NCBI GenBank assembly: GCA_946497265.1
Contig: CAMMKL010000003.1
Coordinates: forward strand, 1-20,107
From: an uncultured Clostridia bacterium
Lineage (GTDB): Bacteria > Bacillota > Clostridia > Oscillospirales > Acutalibacteraceae
Direction of reading: 5' to 3'
Length of the DNA stretch: 20,107 nt
This document shows, piece after piece, positions 1 to 7,274 of this stretch (its first letter is position 1; the number at the start of each line of letters is the position of its first letter). Both the position numbers and the translations under genes were made by a program. Below the pieces are notes generated by a model that saw nothing but the letters and a program-made list of their open reading frames with translations, ran no database searches and had not been told where the DNA came from.

Positions 1-208
1 GGCTGTTCATATCCTTTTCATACCGATAGCGCTGGATAAACATCTTATCCGCTATCACCCAGGCGCAGACGATCACAACACAGATCGCCGCCAAAATCAG
101 CAGCTTTAAGATCACATCCGCGGGCCGGTCGCCTTTACAGGGGAAATTCCGTTGCCAAAAATTTTTCTTTTTTCGATTTGCTTTTCTGGTCTTCCTATCC
201 TGTTTCAT
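1..208 (-). CDS. N-terminus of a single-pass membrane protein (partial, runs off the window)
   Basis: The frame starts at an ATG at 208-206 and stays open to the window edge, giving the first 69 residues. The start overlaps the thiI stop as ATGA, so the two are probably translationally coupled and cotranscribed. Residues 1-20 are very basic (many Lys and Arg), and residues about 31-53 form one hydrophobic segment (LKLLILAAICVVIVCAW), followed by a basic stretch. This predicts a short cytoplasmic basic tail, one membrane helix and an exported body. The layout resembles the N-terminus of class B sortases from Firmicutes, but the catalytic part is outside the window, so that is only a possibility. 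No function can be assigned from what is visible. Confidence 0.7.
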   Translation of the reverse strand, partial: MKQDRKTRKANRKKKNFWQRNFPCKGDRPADVILKLLILAAICVVIVCAWVIADKMFIQRYRYEKDMNS

Positions 209-1389
209 AGTTTCTCCCGATATCCAATTTTGGTCAAACTCACATTTTCTACCGCTTCTTCGATCAATGGCTCCCAATCTACTTTCGATTCCGCCTGCTC
301 CACAAATTTCAGTACAGGTTTGGTGCGGGGATGCCTGGGCGTGAATACGGTGCAGCAGTCTTCATACGGCTGTATGGAAATGTCAAAGGTATCGATCTTT
401 CGCGAAATAGCAATGATTTCATCCTTGTCCATCCCGATCAAAGGACGGAATACCGGAAGCTCGGCCGCCGCATCGGTGCATGCGATCGCATGAATGGTCT
501 GGCTGGCCACCTGGCCCAAGCTCTCGCCCGTAATTAAAGCGGTGCATGCAAACTTTTGGGCCAGCCGATTCGAAATTTTCACCATCACACGCCGCATGAT
601 AATGGTAAAAAGCTCTTCGGGGCAATGCTCCCGGATCTGTTCCTGTATTTTCGTAAAGGGCACCGTCAGCATCCGGATGCCCCCGCTGTATTCCGATACC
701 TTCTCAAGCAGTTCGCACACCTTCTGCTCGGCGCGTTCGCTGGTATAGGGAGGGCTTGCAAAGTGGAACGCTGTCAAACGCAGGCCGCGTTTGGCCATCA
801 TATAGGCCGCCACAGGGCTGTCGATCCCCCCCGAAATCAGCACGGCTGCATGCCCGCTGCTCCCTACGGGAATCCCGCCCGCGCCGGGCTGCACCCCTCC
901 GCGCACATAAGCACCAAAATCGCGCACCTCCACCGTTACCACTACGTCGGGATGGTGTACATCCACCGTCAGGTGCGGGTATTTCTCCAATAAGTAACCG
1001 CCCGTCTGCATGCAGATGTCAGGCGACCGGAAGGGGAACTTTTTGTCCGAGCGTTTGGCTTCCACTTTAAAGGTGGAGACGCTCTCAAGCTCTTCTGCCA
1101 AATATTCCGCCGCCGCCCGGTTGATGGCGTCCATATCCTTTTCCGTCACACAGGCACGGGAAAAACAGGCAATGCCAAACACCTTACGGATGCGCTCCAC
1201 TGCCTCTTCCAGGTCGATCCCTTCGGAAAGCGGGGTGACATAGATGGTGGATTGGGCGCTGCGGATTTCAAACGGTCCTAAGTCCGCAATCCGATGGCGG
1301 ATATTTTTGATGAGAATATCCTCAAAGGTTCTCCGGTTCAGGCCCTTCAGGGCAATTTCCCCGTCTTTTACTAATATAATTTCTTTCAT
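205..1389 (-). CDS. thiI: tRNA 4-thiouridine synthase / thiamine sulfurtransferase ThiI
   Basis: ThiI activates uridine 8 of tRNA with ATP and places sulfur on it, and in many bacteria also supplies sulfur for the thiamine thiazole ring; it acts in the cytoplasm. The 394-residue protein has the usual order: an N-terminal ferredoxin-like part, a THUMP domain at about residues 60-165, then a PP-loop pyrophosphatase domain with the signature SGGIDSP at 186-192. The EDCC motif at 343-346 matches the conserved cysteine region of the PP-loop domain. There is no C-terminal rhodanese domain, which is the normal short form in Firmicutes; there a dedicated cysteine desulfurase delivers sulfur directly. 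That partner is the gene 59 bases upstream. The start ATG at 1389 has an AGG five bases ahead. The stop overlaps the next gene by four bases. Confidence 0.96.
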   Translation of the reverse strand: MKEIILVKDGEIALKGLNRRTFEDILIKNIRHRIADLGPFEIRSAQSTIYVTPLSEGIDLEEAVERIRKVFGIACFSRACVTEKDMDAINRAAAEYLAEELESVSTFKVEAKRSDKKFPFRSPDICMQTGGYLLEKYPHLTVDVHHPDVVVTVEVRDFGAYVRGGVQPGAGGIPVGSSGHAAVLISGGIDSPVAAYMMAKRGLRLTAFHFASPPYTSERAEQKVCELLEKVSEYSGGIRMLTVPFTKIQEQIREHCPEELFTIIMRRVMVKISNRLAQKFACTALITGESLGQVASQTIHAIACTDAAAELPVFRPLIGMDKDEIIAISRKIDTFDISIQPYEDCCTVFTPRHPRTKPVLKFVEQAESKVDWEPLIEEAVENVSLTKIGYREKL

Positions 1390-1448
1390 CGTTACCTAAA
1401 TCCTTTCCGGCCGTCTTCCGTCCGGCTCTGCGCGCCGCAATTTTTTTC

Positions 1449-2588
1449 TTATCGCCTGGCCTTCGCCAATGTATCCATCCCCTCGGCAATGCCGTCCACC
1501 AGCGCGTCGATATCCTGTTTTGTGTTCTCCCTGCAAAAGCTGACGCGAATGGCCGATACCACTCTGCTGTGGGCAAATCCCATCGCCTCCAGCACATGGC
1601 TGCTTTTTCCTTTGGCACAGGCCGAACCGCCCGACACATATACCCCCCTGGACGCTAGGTGATGCAGCATGGTTTCGCTGCGGATGCCGTCCACCGAGAA
1701 ATTCACCAGGTACGGCAGGCCGTCGGCTCGTGAATTCAGCGTAATCCCCTCCATCGCATTGAGCCTTTCCAAAAGATACGCGCGTAGCCCTTCCATGCGG
1801 GCGAGCGTCTCTTCCAGCGCCGGCAGCGCTCGAACCGCCGCGCCGAAACCGGCAATGAGCGGGGCGCATTCGGTGCCCGGGCGCAGGTTCTGTTCCTGCC
1901 CGCCACCAAAAGTGCGGGGCAGTATGCGCACCCCCCGCGCCAGGTACAAAGCCCCAATCCCTTTGGGTGCGTGGACTTTATGCCCGCTTACCGTCATCAT
2001 GTCCACACCCATCCGAATCGGTTTGAGCGGAAGCTTCCCAAACGCCTGTACAGCGTCCACGTGCAGCAGGGCGGGCGCTTTGCTGCGCTTAATCGCCCGG
2101 CGCGCCGCTTCCACCGGCTGCACCGCTCCCGTCTCGTTGTTGACGCACATCATGCTGATCAGGATGGTGTTGCCGTCCACAGCCTCCAGCAAAGCCTCCT
2201 CTGTAACCTTCCCATCCTCCCCAGGTTTGAGATAGACCACTTCGAACCCCTGCTTTTCCAGTTCCGCCATCGGTCCCAGCACCGACGGGTGCTCGATCGC
2301 CGTGGTCACAATCCGGCTGCCCATCCGCTTGCGGGCCTTAACCGCGCCAAGAATCGCCAGGTTGTTTGCCTCCGTCCCTCCGGAGGTAAACGTAAGTTCT
2401 CTGGCTTGTACCCCCAGCAGCGAGGCAATCGCCTGCCGCGCGGATTTTATTTCGTTCTCCGCCTCCAAACCTTTGCTGTGCAGCGAGGACGGGTTGCCAA
2501 ACTTTTCCGTCATCATTTCCATCACTTTGGCGGCCGCTTCCGGACACACCCTGGTGGTGGCGCTGTTATCCAAATAAACCTCTAACAA
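1449..2588 (-). CDS. Cysteine desulfurase, NifS/IscS family (ThiI partner)
   Basis: A PLP enzyme that converts cysteine to alanine and holds the released sulfur as a persulfide for transfer. The 379 residues match the family length. Visible signatures: YLDNSATT at 5-12, the PLP-binding lysine in SGHKVHAPKG (K204), and the persulfide cysteine in GGSACAKGKSS (C324) on a long flexible loop. The position directly upstream of thiI mirrors the NifZ-ThiI pairing of Bacillus, so tRNA thiolation and thiamine synthesis are the likely sulfur targets. The start is a TTG at 2588-2586 preceded by a GGGGG ribosome site; an in-frame stop lies just upstream, so no longer protein is possible. Transcription probably starts from the promoter at 2667-2695. 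Confidence 0.95.
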   Translation of the reverse strand: MLEVYLDNSATTRVCPEAAAKVMEMMTEKFGNPSSLHSKGLEAENEIKSARQAIASLLGVQARELTFTSGGTEANNLAILGAVKARKRMGSRIVTTAIEHPSVLGPMAELEKQGFEVVYLKPGEDGKVTEEALLEAVDGNTILISMMCVNNETGAVQPVEAARRAIKRSKAPALLHVDAVQAFGKLPLKPIRMGVDMMTVSGHKVHAPKGIGALYLARGVRILPRTFGGGQEQNLRPGTECAPLIAGFGAAVRALPALEETLARMEGLRAYLLERLNAMEGITLNSRADGLPYLVNFSVDGIRSETMLHHLASRGVYVSGGSACAKGKSSHVLEAMGFAHSRVVSAIRVSFCRENTKQDIDALVDGIAEGMDTLAKARR

Positions 2589-2666
2589 AGGATTACCCCC
2601 ATATCAAAAGTGAAGCTCCGGTGGTTCCTGAAATTGAGGCCTTCCCAAGAGCTTATACTTTCATTT

Positions 2667-2695
2667 ATTATACAACAATTCCAAGGTATGGGCAA
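2667..2695 (-). promoter_or_regulatory. Sigma-A-type promoter for the cysteine desulfurase/thiI operon
   Basis: On the minus strand, TTGCCC (2695-2690) and a perfect TATAAT (2672-2667) are separated by exactly 17 bases. Transcription would begin near 2660, giving a leader of about 70 bases before the TTG start. This makes the sulfur operon independent of the phage-derived operon that ends at 2787. Confidence 0.75.
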
Positions 2696-2737
2696 TCTCC
2701 ATACCATGAAAATTTAACCTCTGCCCTTACAACCCCA

Positions 2738-2788
2738 AACCCCGGCACAGCGAAAAGATTTCTCCGCCGTACCGGGGTTACTTTTTTT
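2738..2788. terminator. Hairpin with U-tract in plus-strand orientation after the phage-derived operon
   Basis: AACCCCGG (2738-2745) pairs with CCGGGGTT (2772-2779), and a run of seven T follows at 2782-2788 on the plus strand. Read in the plus direction it looks like an intrinsic terminator, although every nearby gene is on the minus strand. In the minus direction the same stem forms but is followed by TTTGGGG, a poor U-tract. It may be bidirectional or may mainly stop antisense transcripts entering the operon. Its T-run overlaps the stop codon of the fibre gene. Confidence 0.5.
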
Positions 2789-3257
2789 AATGAAATGCAA
2801 TACATCCGTAAACGGTGTTGGACGCATTGAGGTTGTAAAAGGCGGTTTCCTTTTCCCCTTCCTGTGTTTGCTGTACCGTAAGCGTTTGCCCGTTCAGCGA
2901 GATCCCTCCTCCGGAATTTTCCTTGGTCGCAAGCGCCGCATGGTAGATCAGTTTTTCGCCCTGGGCATCCCATTCCACCGGCGGTTTGCCCGTGGCAAAT
3001 ACCAACACAGCTCCAGCCGCAAAAGGCAGGGTCTTCTGGGTGCTCGCGCTCCCATCCCCAAAATATTGCATAATATGAGCCGGAGCGGACAAAACAGTGC
3101 GATCCTCTTCCGTTAAATGAAGGGTGGTGTCCTTCATATGCCCTCCCAACGCTTCGTCGATCAGAAGGTTGTCCGAGGTAAAATCCGTACGCATAGGTTT
3201 GTCCGTCTCCAACCAGTTGTTCAGGCCCAAATGGGGCGTTTTTTGATTGGTCGGCAT
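2787..3257 (-). CDS. Short tail fibre-like protein
   Basis: The 156-residue last gene of the block. The N-terminal half (LGLNNWLETDKPMRTDF, then DNLLIDEALGG and DTTLHLTEEDR) has the layout seen at the start of tail fibres in clostridial prophages: a tryptophan, a DKPxRxDF-like element, then an ID helix and an H(V/L)TxEDR element. From about residue 64 (QYFGDGSASTQKTLPF) the pattern of G-D-G-S followed by LPFxxGAVLVF resembles a common fibre-tip beta domain. It would bind the target cell surface. It is much shorter than usual phage fibres and has no separate fibre-assembly chaperone beside it. It lies 20 bases after the I-like gene. The exact receptor cannot be inferred. Confidence 0.65.
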   Translation of the reverse strand: MPTNQKTPHLGLNNWLETDKPMRTDFTSDNLLIDEALGGHMKDTTLHLTEEDRTVLSAPAHIMQYFGDGSASTQKTLPFAAGAVLVFATGKPPVEWDAQGEKLIYHAALATKENSGGGISLNGQTLTVQQTQEGEKETAFYNLNASNTVYGCIAFH

Positions 3258-3277
3258 GTGCCTCCCTCCTTTTCTTT

Positions 3278-3841
3278 TTAACCCATATAGGAATCGATCT
3301 GCTCCCAGGTCAGACCCGCAAGATCCATCTGCGCAAAGGTAAGCCCTTTCTCCTCGATTTCCTGCCAGCTCAGTTCCCGAAAATCAAAATAGCACGGGAT
3401 ATGCGCCGGTAGGAATTCCTGCGCGGCCTTTTCGGCCCCCTCTTTGGTCAACGTTTGATCCAGCATACCATGACAGTTGATATACAGCCGGTCGGCAAAT
3501 TCGGTCACCGAACACAAAAGCCCGCACGCGGTTAAGGCTTCCTCCACCTTTTTCCTGGTGTTACCCGCCGCGGTCACCGCTCCACGAAACAGAAGCATTT
3601 TGCGCCGGTTGGAAAGGGGCCTTCCAACCTTTTCCCCCCCGCAAAGCTTTTCCCGAAGGATAAGTCCCTCCTCTTCGGCCGTGCTGATAAAAAGTTCCCT
3701 ATAAAAGCGGTCTATTTCCTTCTCCAGTTCCTGCAGCGCACAGGCTTCGGCTTGCAGTTCCTTTTCTACCAGCGTATCGCCATCCAGGCGGTATACCCCC
3801 AACGGGCGCAGGATCTTCTTTATCCGTTCAATCGCCGTCAT
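3278..3841 (-). CDS. Baseplate protein, phage P2 gpI / XkdU / YmfQ-like (DUF2313)
   Basis: The 187-residue protein sits directly after baseplate J, the position of gpI/XkdU in contractile tails, where the protein joins the baseplate wedge to the fibre. The start is the ATG at 3841, with GGAGGG seven bases upstream; a longer frame exists but lacks a ribosome site. It overlaps the J gene by 14 bases. The N-terminal region holds a helix-rich stretch (LQELEKEIDRFYRELF) and the EGLILREKLCG element typical of the family, where residues around an early L-x-x-x-E are conserved. The C-terminus carries the tandem tryptophan signature, LTFAQMD then LTWEQIDSYMG, common in clostridial members. Family assignment is by pattern and position. 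Confidence 0.75.
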   Translation of the reverse strand: MTAIERIKKILRPLGVYRLDGDTLVEKELQAEACALQELEKEIDRFYRELFISTAEEEGLILREKLCGGEKVGRPLSNRRKMLLFRGAVTAAGNTRKKVEEALTACGLLCSVTEFADRLYINCHGMLDQTLTKEGAEKAAQEFLPAHIPCYFDFRELSWQEIEEKGLTFAQMDLAGLTWEQIDSYMG

Positions 3842-4913
3842 CCGATCCCTCCGTCTGTATGGAAACCACAAGCGAACCGGGCACGGCAAGCTGTTTTTCC
3901 GTCATCGCCGTATCCCGGCACAGGCTGGTCTGGAACGCGTAATTGCTTACCCCGTCGGTGTGGTACAGGGCGTCTCCTGCGGCCGCCAATAGGACGGCCT
4001 GCCCAATGGGTAGGGAAGCGAAATACGACCTCAGCGCCTCTTCACAGCTTTCCTTTACCTGCTGTGCGGTGTATCCATCCCCTGTGGTCACGGTAACGAA
4101 AAGATCCACCTCCACCAGCTCGCAGGGCTGCACCGATACCTGTACGGTAATTTCCCGCAGTTCGTCAAGTGTGGCGGCCAGCGCATCCAAAACCTCTTCT
4201 GACGGCGCGCTTCCCGAAGCGGCGCAGTAAATGCCCACCGTCCCCAAACCGTTTTCACAGGGGATCACGCTGACGGAACGGATTTCCGGCACCTTTAGCG
4301 CTTGTTCCCGATAAAAAGCCGCATTGGTACCGTTGGGAATATTCCGATAGCTCAGGAGAAGCCTCTGCCTCAATTCTTCGTCGCTCTCTGCATCCATCCC
4401 GCCCGTAAAGGGCAGAGGATTCACCACCGTCAGAATTCCTTCCGGCGGGGTCACCAGCACCGTAATGCTTTCGGCGAAGGCGTTTCCACTGCGCCCGCCG
4501 GTTTCTGCGCAGGCAGGTACGTCCACTTCATAACTTCCTGTTTTGAGCACCGCATCCTCCGTGGTTACAAACCGGATCTCTCCGCCCGGCGCAGCACACA
4601 CGGTACCGGCCGGGATCGGGGAATCGTACCACAAAGGCGCGTCTCTTCCAAAACGCAAGCTTCCCGAAGCCTTTACCGCCTCTTTTCGCTCAATTCCCCG
4701 CTGCTGGGCGTGCAGGGTCAACGCTTCCCCGTCCGCCGTCTGCGGAAACGCCTGTTTTTCCAGGTTCTCCAGGCGCTCCCCCAGCGGGCCGGCCCCCCCC
4801 CCCAAAACTTTTAGGCGGATGCCGATGTCGGAAGCGTCGTCGGCCCCCCCGCCCGCTAACTCCCGGTATTTTTCTTGCATGCGTGCCAAAATTTCTGCAT
4901 AATCGCTTGTCAC
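3828..4913 (-). CDS. Baseplate wedge protein J (gpJ / XkdT-like)
   Basis: This 361-residue protein is a main component of the baseplate wedge of contractile tails. Its N-terminal part (DDASDIGIRLKVL at about 25-37, then QAFPQTADGEALTLHAQQRG) is the classic opening of clostridial baseplate J proteins, and the middle contains TGGMDAESDEELRQRLL (about 188-204) and NGTNAAFYREQAL, both family hallmarks. The start is GTG at 4913, overlapping the upstream stop as GTGA, with GGAGGTGGAG just ahead. An unusual run of 11 G on the coding strand (4803-4793) encodes L37-G40 and part of the next codon, and a second run of seven G lies at 4850-4844. Slippage there would truncate the protein near its N-terminus. 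Confidence 0.92.
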   Translation of the reverse strand: MTSDYAEILARMQEKYRELAGGGADDASDIGIRLKVLGGGAGPLGERLENLEKQAFPQTADGEALTLHAQQRGIERKEAVKASGSLRFGRDAPLWYDSPIPAGTVCAAPGGEIRFVTTEDAVLKTGSYEVDVPACAETGGRSGNAFAESITVLVTPPEGILTVVNPLPFTGGMDAESDEELRQRLLLSYRNIPNGTNAAFYREQALKVPEIRSVSVIPCENGLGTVGIYCAASGSAPSEEVLDALAATLDELREITVQVSVQPCELVEVDLFVTVTTGDGYTAQQVKESCEEALRSYFASLPIGQAVLLAAAGDALYHTDGVSNYAFQTSLCRDTAMTEKQLAVPGSLVVSIQTEGSDDGD

Positions 4914-5248
4914 AGCTCCACCTCCGTTTCTCTTCGTTTGCCGTTTGCCTCCAAAATTAGGCGCAAGCGGATATTCTGTTTGCCCGCCGGCATTATTTCG
5001 GCCTTTATCGGAGTTACCCCCAGACCGTCGAGTGCCTCGGCCGCCAGCGTCAGCGCTTGCTGTTCGGGATGCGGCCTCCCTTTTAAAGTATAAAGACGGG
5101 AACCCAATCCGGTATCGTAACGGAAGCTTCCCTTTTTGATCACCAGGCGCAGCATTACTTTTTGAAACAGTTCCCGTTCCCTTTCAATGGCAATGGGCCT
5201 GCCCAAAGCGTCCAGGGCAAAGTCCCCGCCGGAAAGCAGCGTGTCCAT
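4910..5248 (-). CDS. Baseplate wedge protein W, gp25/XkdS-like
   Basis: The 112-residue protein lies between the spike and J genes, the place of gpW/gp25-type wedge proteins, which tie the inner baseplate to the sheath. The central stretch SFRYDTGLGSRLYTL (about 41-55) and the following AAEALDGLGV helix match the family pattern of a glycine-serine-arginine-leucine turn before a helix. The C-terminal strand LRLILEANGKRRETEVEL also fits. The start ATG at 5248 overlaps the upstream stop by one base (TGATG) and has AAGGAGG eight bases ahead. The stop overlaps the next gene by four bases. Length is normal for the small versions in PBSX-like tails. Confidence 0.78.
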   Translation of the reverse strand: MDTLLSGGDFALDALGRPIAIERERELFQKVMLRLVIKKGSFRYDTGLGSRLYTLKGRPHPEQQALTLAAEALDGLGVTPIKAEIMPAGKQNIRLRLILEANGKRRETEVEL

Positions 5249-5568
5249 CAGGAATCCTCCTTTGCCGCCGGAAAGCTCTGCCCGTTGAGCAGCGCGGTCC
5301 CATCGTTTTTTAAAAGTAGATACGCACCCCCGGCCGATTGCAGCAAAAGCTCCCCCGGAGCCGCCTTTTCTCCCTGCATAGGGACGCCCACGCACACAGC
5401 GCCTTTCTCGGTATCTAGAAGCACTGCCCGTGTTCCCTGCGGCGGCAGGGAAAATATCCCATAGGGGCCGATAAAGGAGACGGCTTGGTATTCCTGCGCC
5501 CCGCGCACCGTGGCCGTGTCCCCTTGCGCATAGGTAACATCGCCGGCCCCAATCCCATCCTTTCTCAT
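5248..5568 (-). CDS. Baseplate spike/assembly protein V-like (Mu gp45 type)
   Basis: The 106-residue protein is placed between hub and wedge genes where the central spike is encoded. The stretch GPYGIFSLPPQGTRAVLLD (about 34-52) resembles the OB-fold core of Mu gp45 and P2 gpV spikes, where a glycine-phenylalanine turn is followed by a proline-rich loop and a hydrophobic strand. Near the end, PGELLLQSAGGAYLLLKNDG matches the strand that leads into the beta-helical needle of such spikes. The needle itself is very short, and no iron-binding HxH tip motif is visible. The start ATG overlaps the hub stop as ATGA. A PBSX XkdR-type protein is the alternative assignment. Confidence 0.65.
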   Translation of the reverse strand: MRKDGIGAGDVTYAQGDTATVRGAQEYQAVSFIGPYGIFSLPPQGTRAVLLDTEKGAVCVGVPMQGEKAAPGELLLQSAGGAYLLLKNDGTALLNGQSFPAAKEDS

Positions 5569-6488
5569 ACTTGTTCCTCCTTTCGCAAGAACAGGGTGGT
5601 GCTTTCCCTACCCGGTTCCAACGTATACCGCATGCCGGAAAGATATAGCTTCTCCGCCCGTCCTTGCAGCCGAACCGCCGTTCCCAATGGGGAAAAAACC
5701 CCGCCGGGGCAAACGGCTTGCACATACCAGGCGGCGCGTCTCCCCTCCTGGAACAAAGCTTTGGCGCTGTCGGCGCTGCTCTGTCCGTCTGCTAAGTTGA
5801 TCAGCCTCCGTCTTCGGATGCCCATCCGGCGCGCTTCCTCATCGGTGAAGATCTCATCGTAGCCGCCCTCCCGCCGGACACGGAACCGGATTTCGGAAAG
5901 GCGTTTTTCCGGCCTCCGGATTTCCTTCATCGCAAGCAGCGGTAGGTTAGAGCCCCCCAGAACCAGTTCCCCTTGAGGGCGGGCATCTCCGGCGTGTAAG
6001 ATTCCATCCGGCGTAATTCTGGGATGAACCTTTAAATAGCGTCTACAAAATCCCTCCATCGCCTGCCATTCCGTCATTCCCTTATCCACTTGATATTCCC
6101 CCGCAAACGTCTGGCTGTCGCCTGTATACCCTTTCAAACCGTAAGGCGCCGCGTGTACGGCAAACAATTGAGGCAGCCTAGGGTTTTGGTACCTTCGGGG
6201 AAGCGCTTCATTATCCGTTAGAAGAGCGGCCAGGGAACGGCCCTCCAGCAAAATGGTATCCCCTGACACGTCCTTTCCTTGCTCCTGTCTGTCCACAATT
6301 CCGCAAAATAACGTCTCCCCTTGTCCCGAAAGCAGGCAAAGCTCCCGGCATATAGGAAAGCCCTGCAACGAAGGCAACACCACCGTCAGGCAATCCGCCG
6401 GGGTTTCCTCGTCGCAACGAAGTTCCAGTCGGACGGGGGCCGGGAAGAGGCGCTTCTTTCCTTCCAAATCCGTTGCCCAAAGCGTCAC
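5565..6488 (-). CDS. Baseplate hub protein, gpD / XkdQ-like
   Basis: The 307-residue hub caps the tail tube and holds the spike. I chose the GTG at 6488 because it overlaps the upstream stop as GTGA, the pattern used throughout the operon, and because the protein then starts with MTLWATDLEG, as expected for this family; a longer open frame exists without a convincing start. The N-terminal region (VRLELRCDEETPADCLTVVLP) matches the first hub beta barrel with its conserved P-x-D element. A middle section (MTEWQAMEGFCRRYLKVHPRI) corresponds to the motif where a tryptophan-containing helix precedes the second barrel, and the C-terminus forms the late barrel (LYLSGMRYTLEPG). Length is close to XkdQ. 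Confidence 0.82.
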   Translation of the reverse strand: MTLWATDLEGKKRLFPAPVRLELRCDEETPADCLTVVLPSLQGFPICRELCLLSGQGETLFCGIVDRQEQGKDVSGDTILLEGRSLAALLTDNEALPRRYQNPRLPQLFAVHAAPYGLKGYTGDSQTFAGEYQVDKGMTEWQAMEGFCRRYLKVHPRITPDGILHAGDARPQGELVLGGSNLPLLAMKEIRRPEKRLSEIRFRVRREGGYDEIFTDEEARRMGIRRRRLINLADGQSSADSAKALFQEGRRAAWYVQAVCPGGVFSPLGTAVRLQGRAEKLYLSGMRYTLEPGRESTTLFLRKEEQV

Positions 6489-6880
6489 TGCGCCATCACC
6501 AGGCTTTCCGTTCCAAAAGAGTCCCTCGTACCACGCAGGTCTTCCCAAAAGACGAACCGGCATCGCACGCCTTCCGGTTCCGGGAGGTTGATGATCTCCA
6601 GGGAACACAGCACGGCATAAAACGGCGTATGTCCCGGCGGCACCAAAAGGCGGCTGCCTCCCTGCATACAGAGTTCTGCCAAATCGGCCGCTTCCTGCAA
6701 AGCCCCCTCTCCTGGGAAGATCCCTTCGCCCTCGGCAATGCGTTTTCCTCTTCCAAAATCCTGCAATCGGCTTCCCGCATAAGGGGAAAATAATTCCCGA
6801 TATTCCCGTACATACCGTACGGCAAGACGGTCGGGATTGCACGGCCAAACAAAATCGCCGAAACTCATTTTTGGTTCCAT
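6485..6880 (-). CDS. DNA-circularisation-N / XkdP-like tail protein, short form without LysM
   Basis: The 131-residue protein begins at ATG 6880, with GGAGGAGG upstream; a longer frame has no support. Features: FGDFVWPCNPDRLAV near the N-terminus, GEGIFPGEGA in the middle, then GGSRLLVPPGHTPFYAVL, and a C-terminal V-x-C-x-F-x-F-W-E strand. This is the pattern of the DNA-circularisation N-terminal (Mu gp43-like) domain of tail and hub-associated proteins in clostridial prophages. Relatives such as XkdP carry an additional LysM peptidoglycan-binding domain; here the protein ends before any such domain. It lies 14 bases after the tube gene, exactly where chaperone and tape-measure genes would normally be found. 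The role is probably in joining tube and hub. Confidence 0.65.
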   Translation of the reverse strand: MEPKMSFGDFVWPCNPDRLAVRYVREYRELFSPYAGSRLQDFGRGKRIAEGEGIFPGEGALQEAADLAELCMQGGSRLLVPPGHTPFYAVLCSLEIINLPEPEGVRCRFVFWEDLRGTRDSFGTESLVMAQ

Positions 6881-6894
6881 CCTGTTCCTCCTCC

Positions 6895-7260
6895 CTACGC
6901 GGGCAGTTCCATTCGGTTTAAAGCGGTCAGGCGGATGGTTTCCGTCACAGCGCCGTCGGTTTCCGTCTTCTCCTCGATACTCTCCCACTCGCATCCGGTA
7001 TAAACCGTTCGGCTTTGCAGACGGCTGATCACCACAGAAAAATCGGATAGCGCATACAAGTCCTCTTCTCCGGAACGCCTCACTCTGGAAAGCTCCACCT
7101 GATAGTGCGGGGGCCCCGCCGCAATCCCCGCCGCGTTCGCCTGTCCAAACGATTCCACAAGACGGATCTGCCGTACCGCATAGGTGTGATAATTCTCCAC
7201 AGAGAAGAATGGTTGCCCATCGATTTCCACGCTGATTTCATTGAAAAGCTCCAACTCCAT
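6895..7260 (-). CDS. Tail tube protein candidate (XkdM-like)
   Basis: The 121-residue protein lies directly after the sheath gene, the fixed position of the tube protein in contractile tails. I chose the second of two close ATGs (7260) because GGGAG is seven bases ahead of it, while the first (7266) is too near. It is predicted to be mainly beta: alternating strands such as EISVEIDGQPFFSV, YQVELSRVRR, FSVVISRL, TVYTGCEWESIEE and ETIRLTALNR. A VYxGCxW-S-I-E-E element followed by a strand with an A-x-N-R is common in clostridial tube proteins. Assignment rests on position and pattern, not on a decisive motif; a small sheath-associated adaptor is the main alternative. Confidence 0.6.
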   Translation of the reverse strand: MELELFNEISVEIDGQPFFSVENYHTYAVRQIRLVESFGQANAAGIAAGPPHYQVELSRVRRSGEEDLYALSDFSVVISRLQSRTVYTGCEWESIEEKTETDGAVTETIRLTALNRMELPA

Positions 7261-7274
7261 AGTCATCTCCCTTC

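Noticed and set aside
2731..2779. Repeated AACCCC elements as possible att or CRISPR-like repeats
   Set aside because: Only short copies occur, two of them forming the terminator stem; there is no regular spacing, no spacer array and no matching copy at the other end of the block.
4793..4803. Frameshift making baseplate J a pseudogene
   Set aside because: The frame is continuous through the G run and the family pattern (DIGIRLKVL before, QAFPQTADGEAL after) is preserved on both sides, so the sequence as given is in the ON frame.
6895..7260. Programmed frameshift product (gpG/GT-like tail chaperone) near the tube gene
   Set aside because: No second overlapping frame of suitable size and no slippery heptamer are visible between the tube and circularisation-like genes; the 14-base gap leaves no room.
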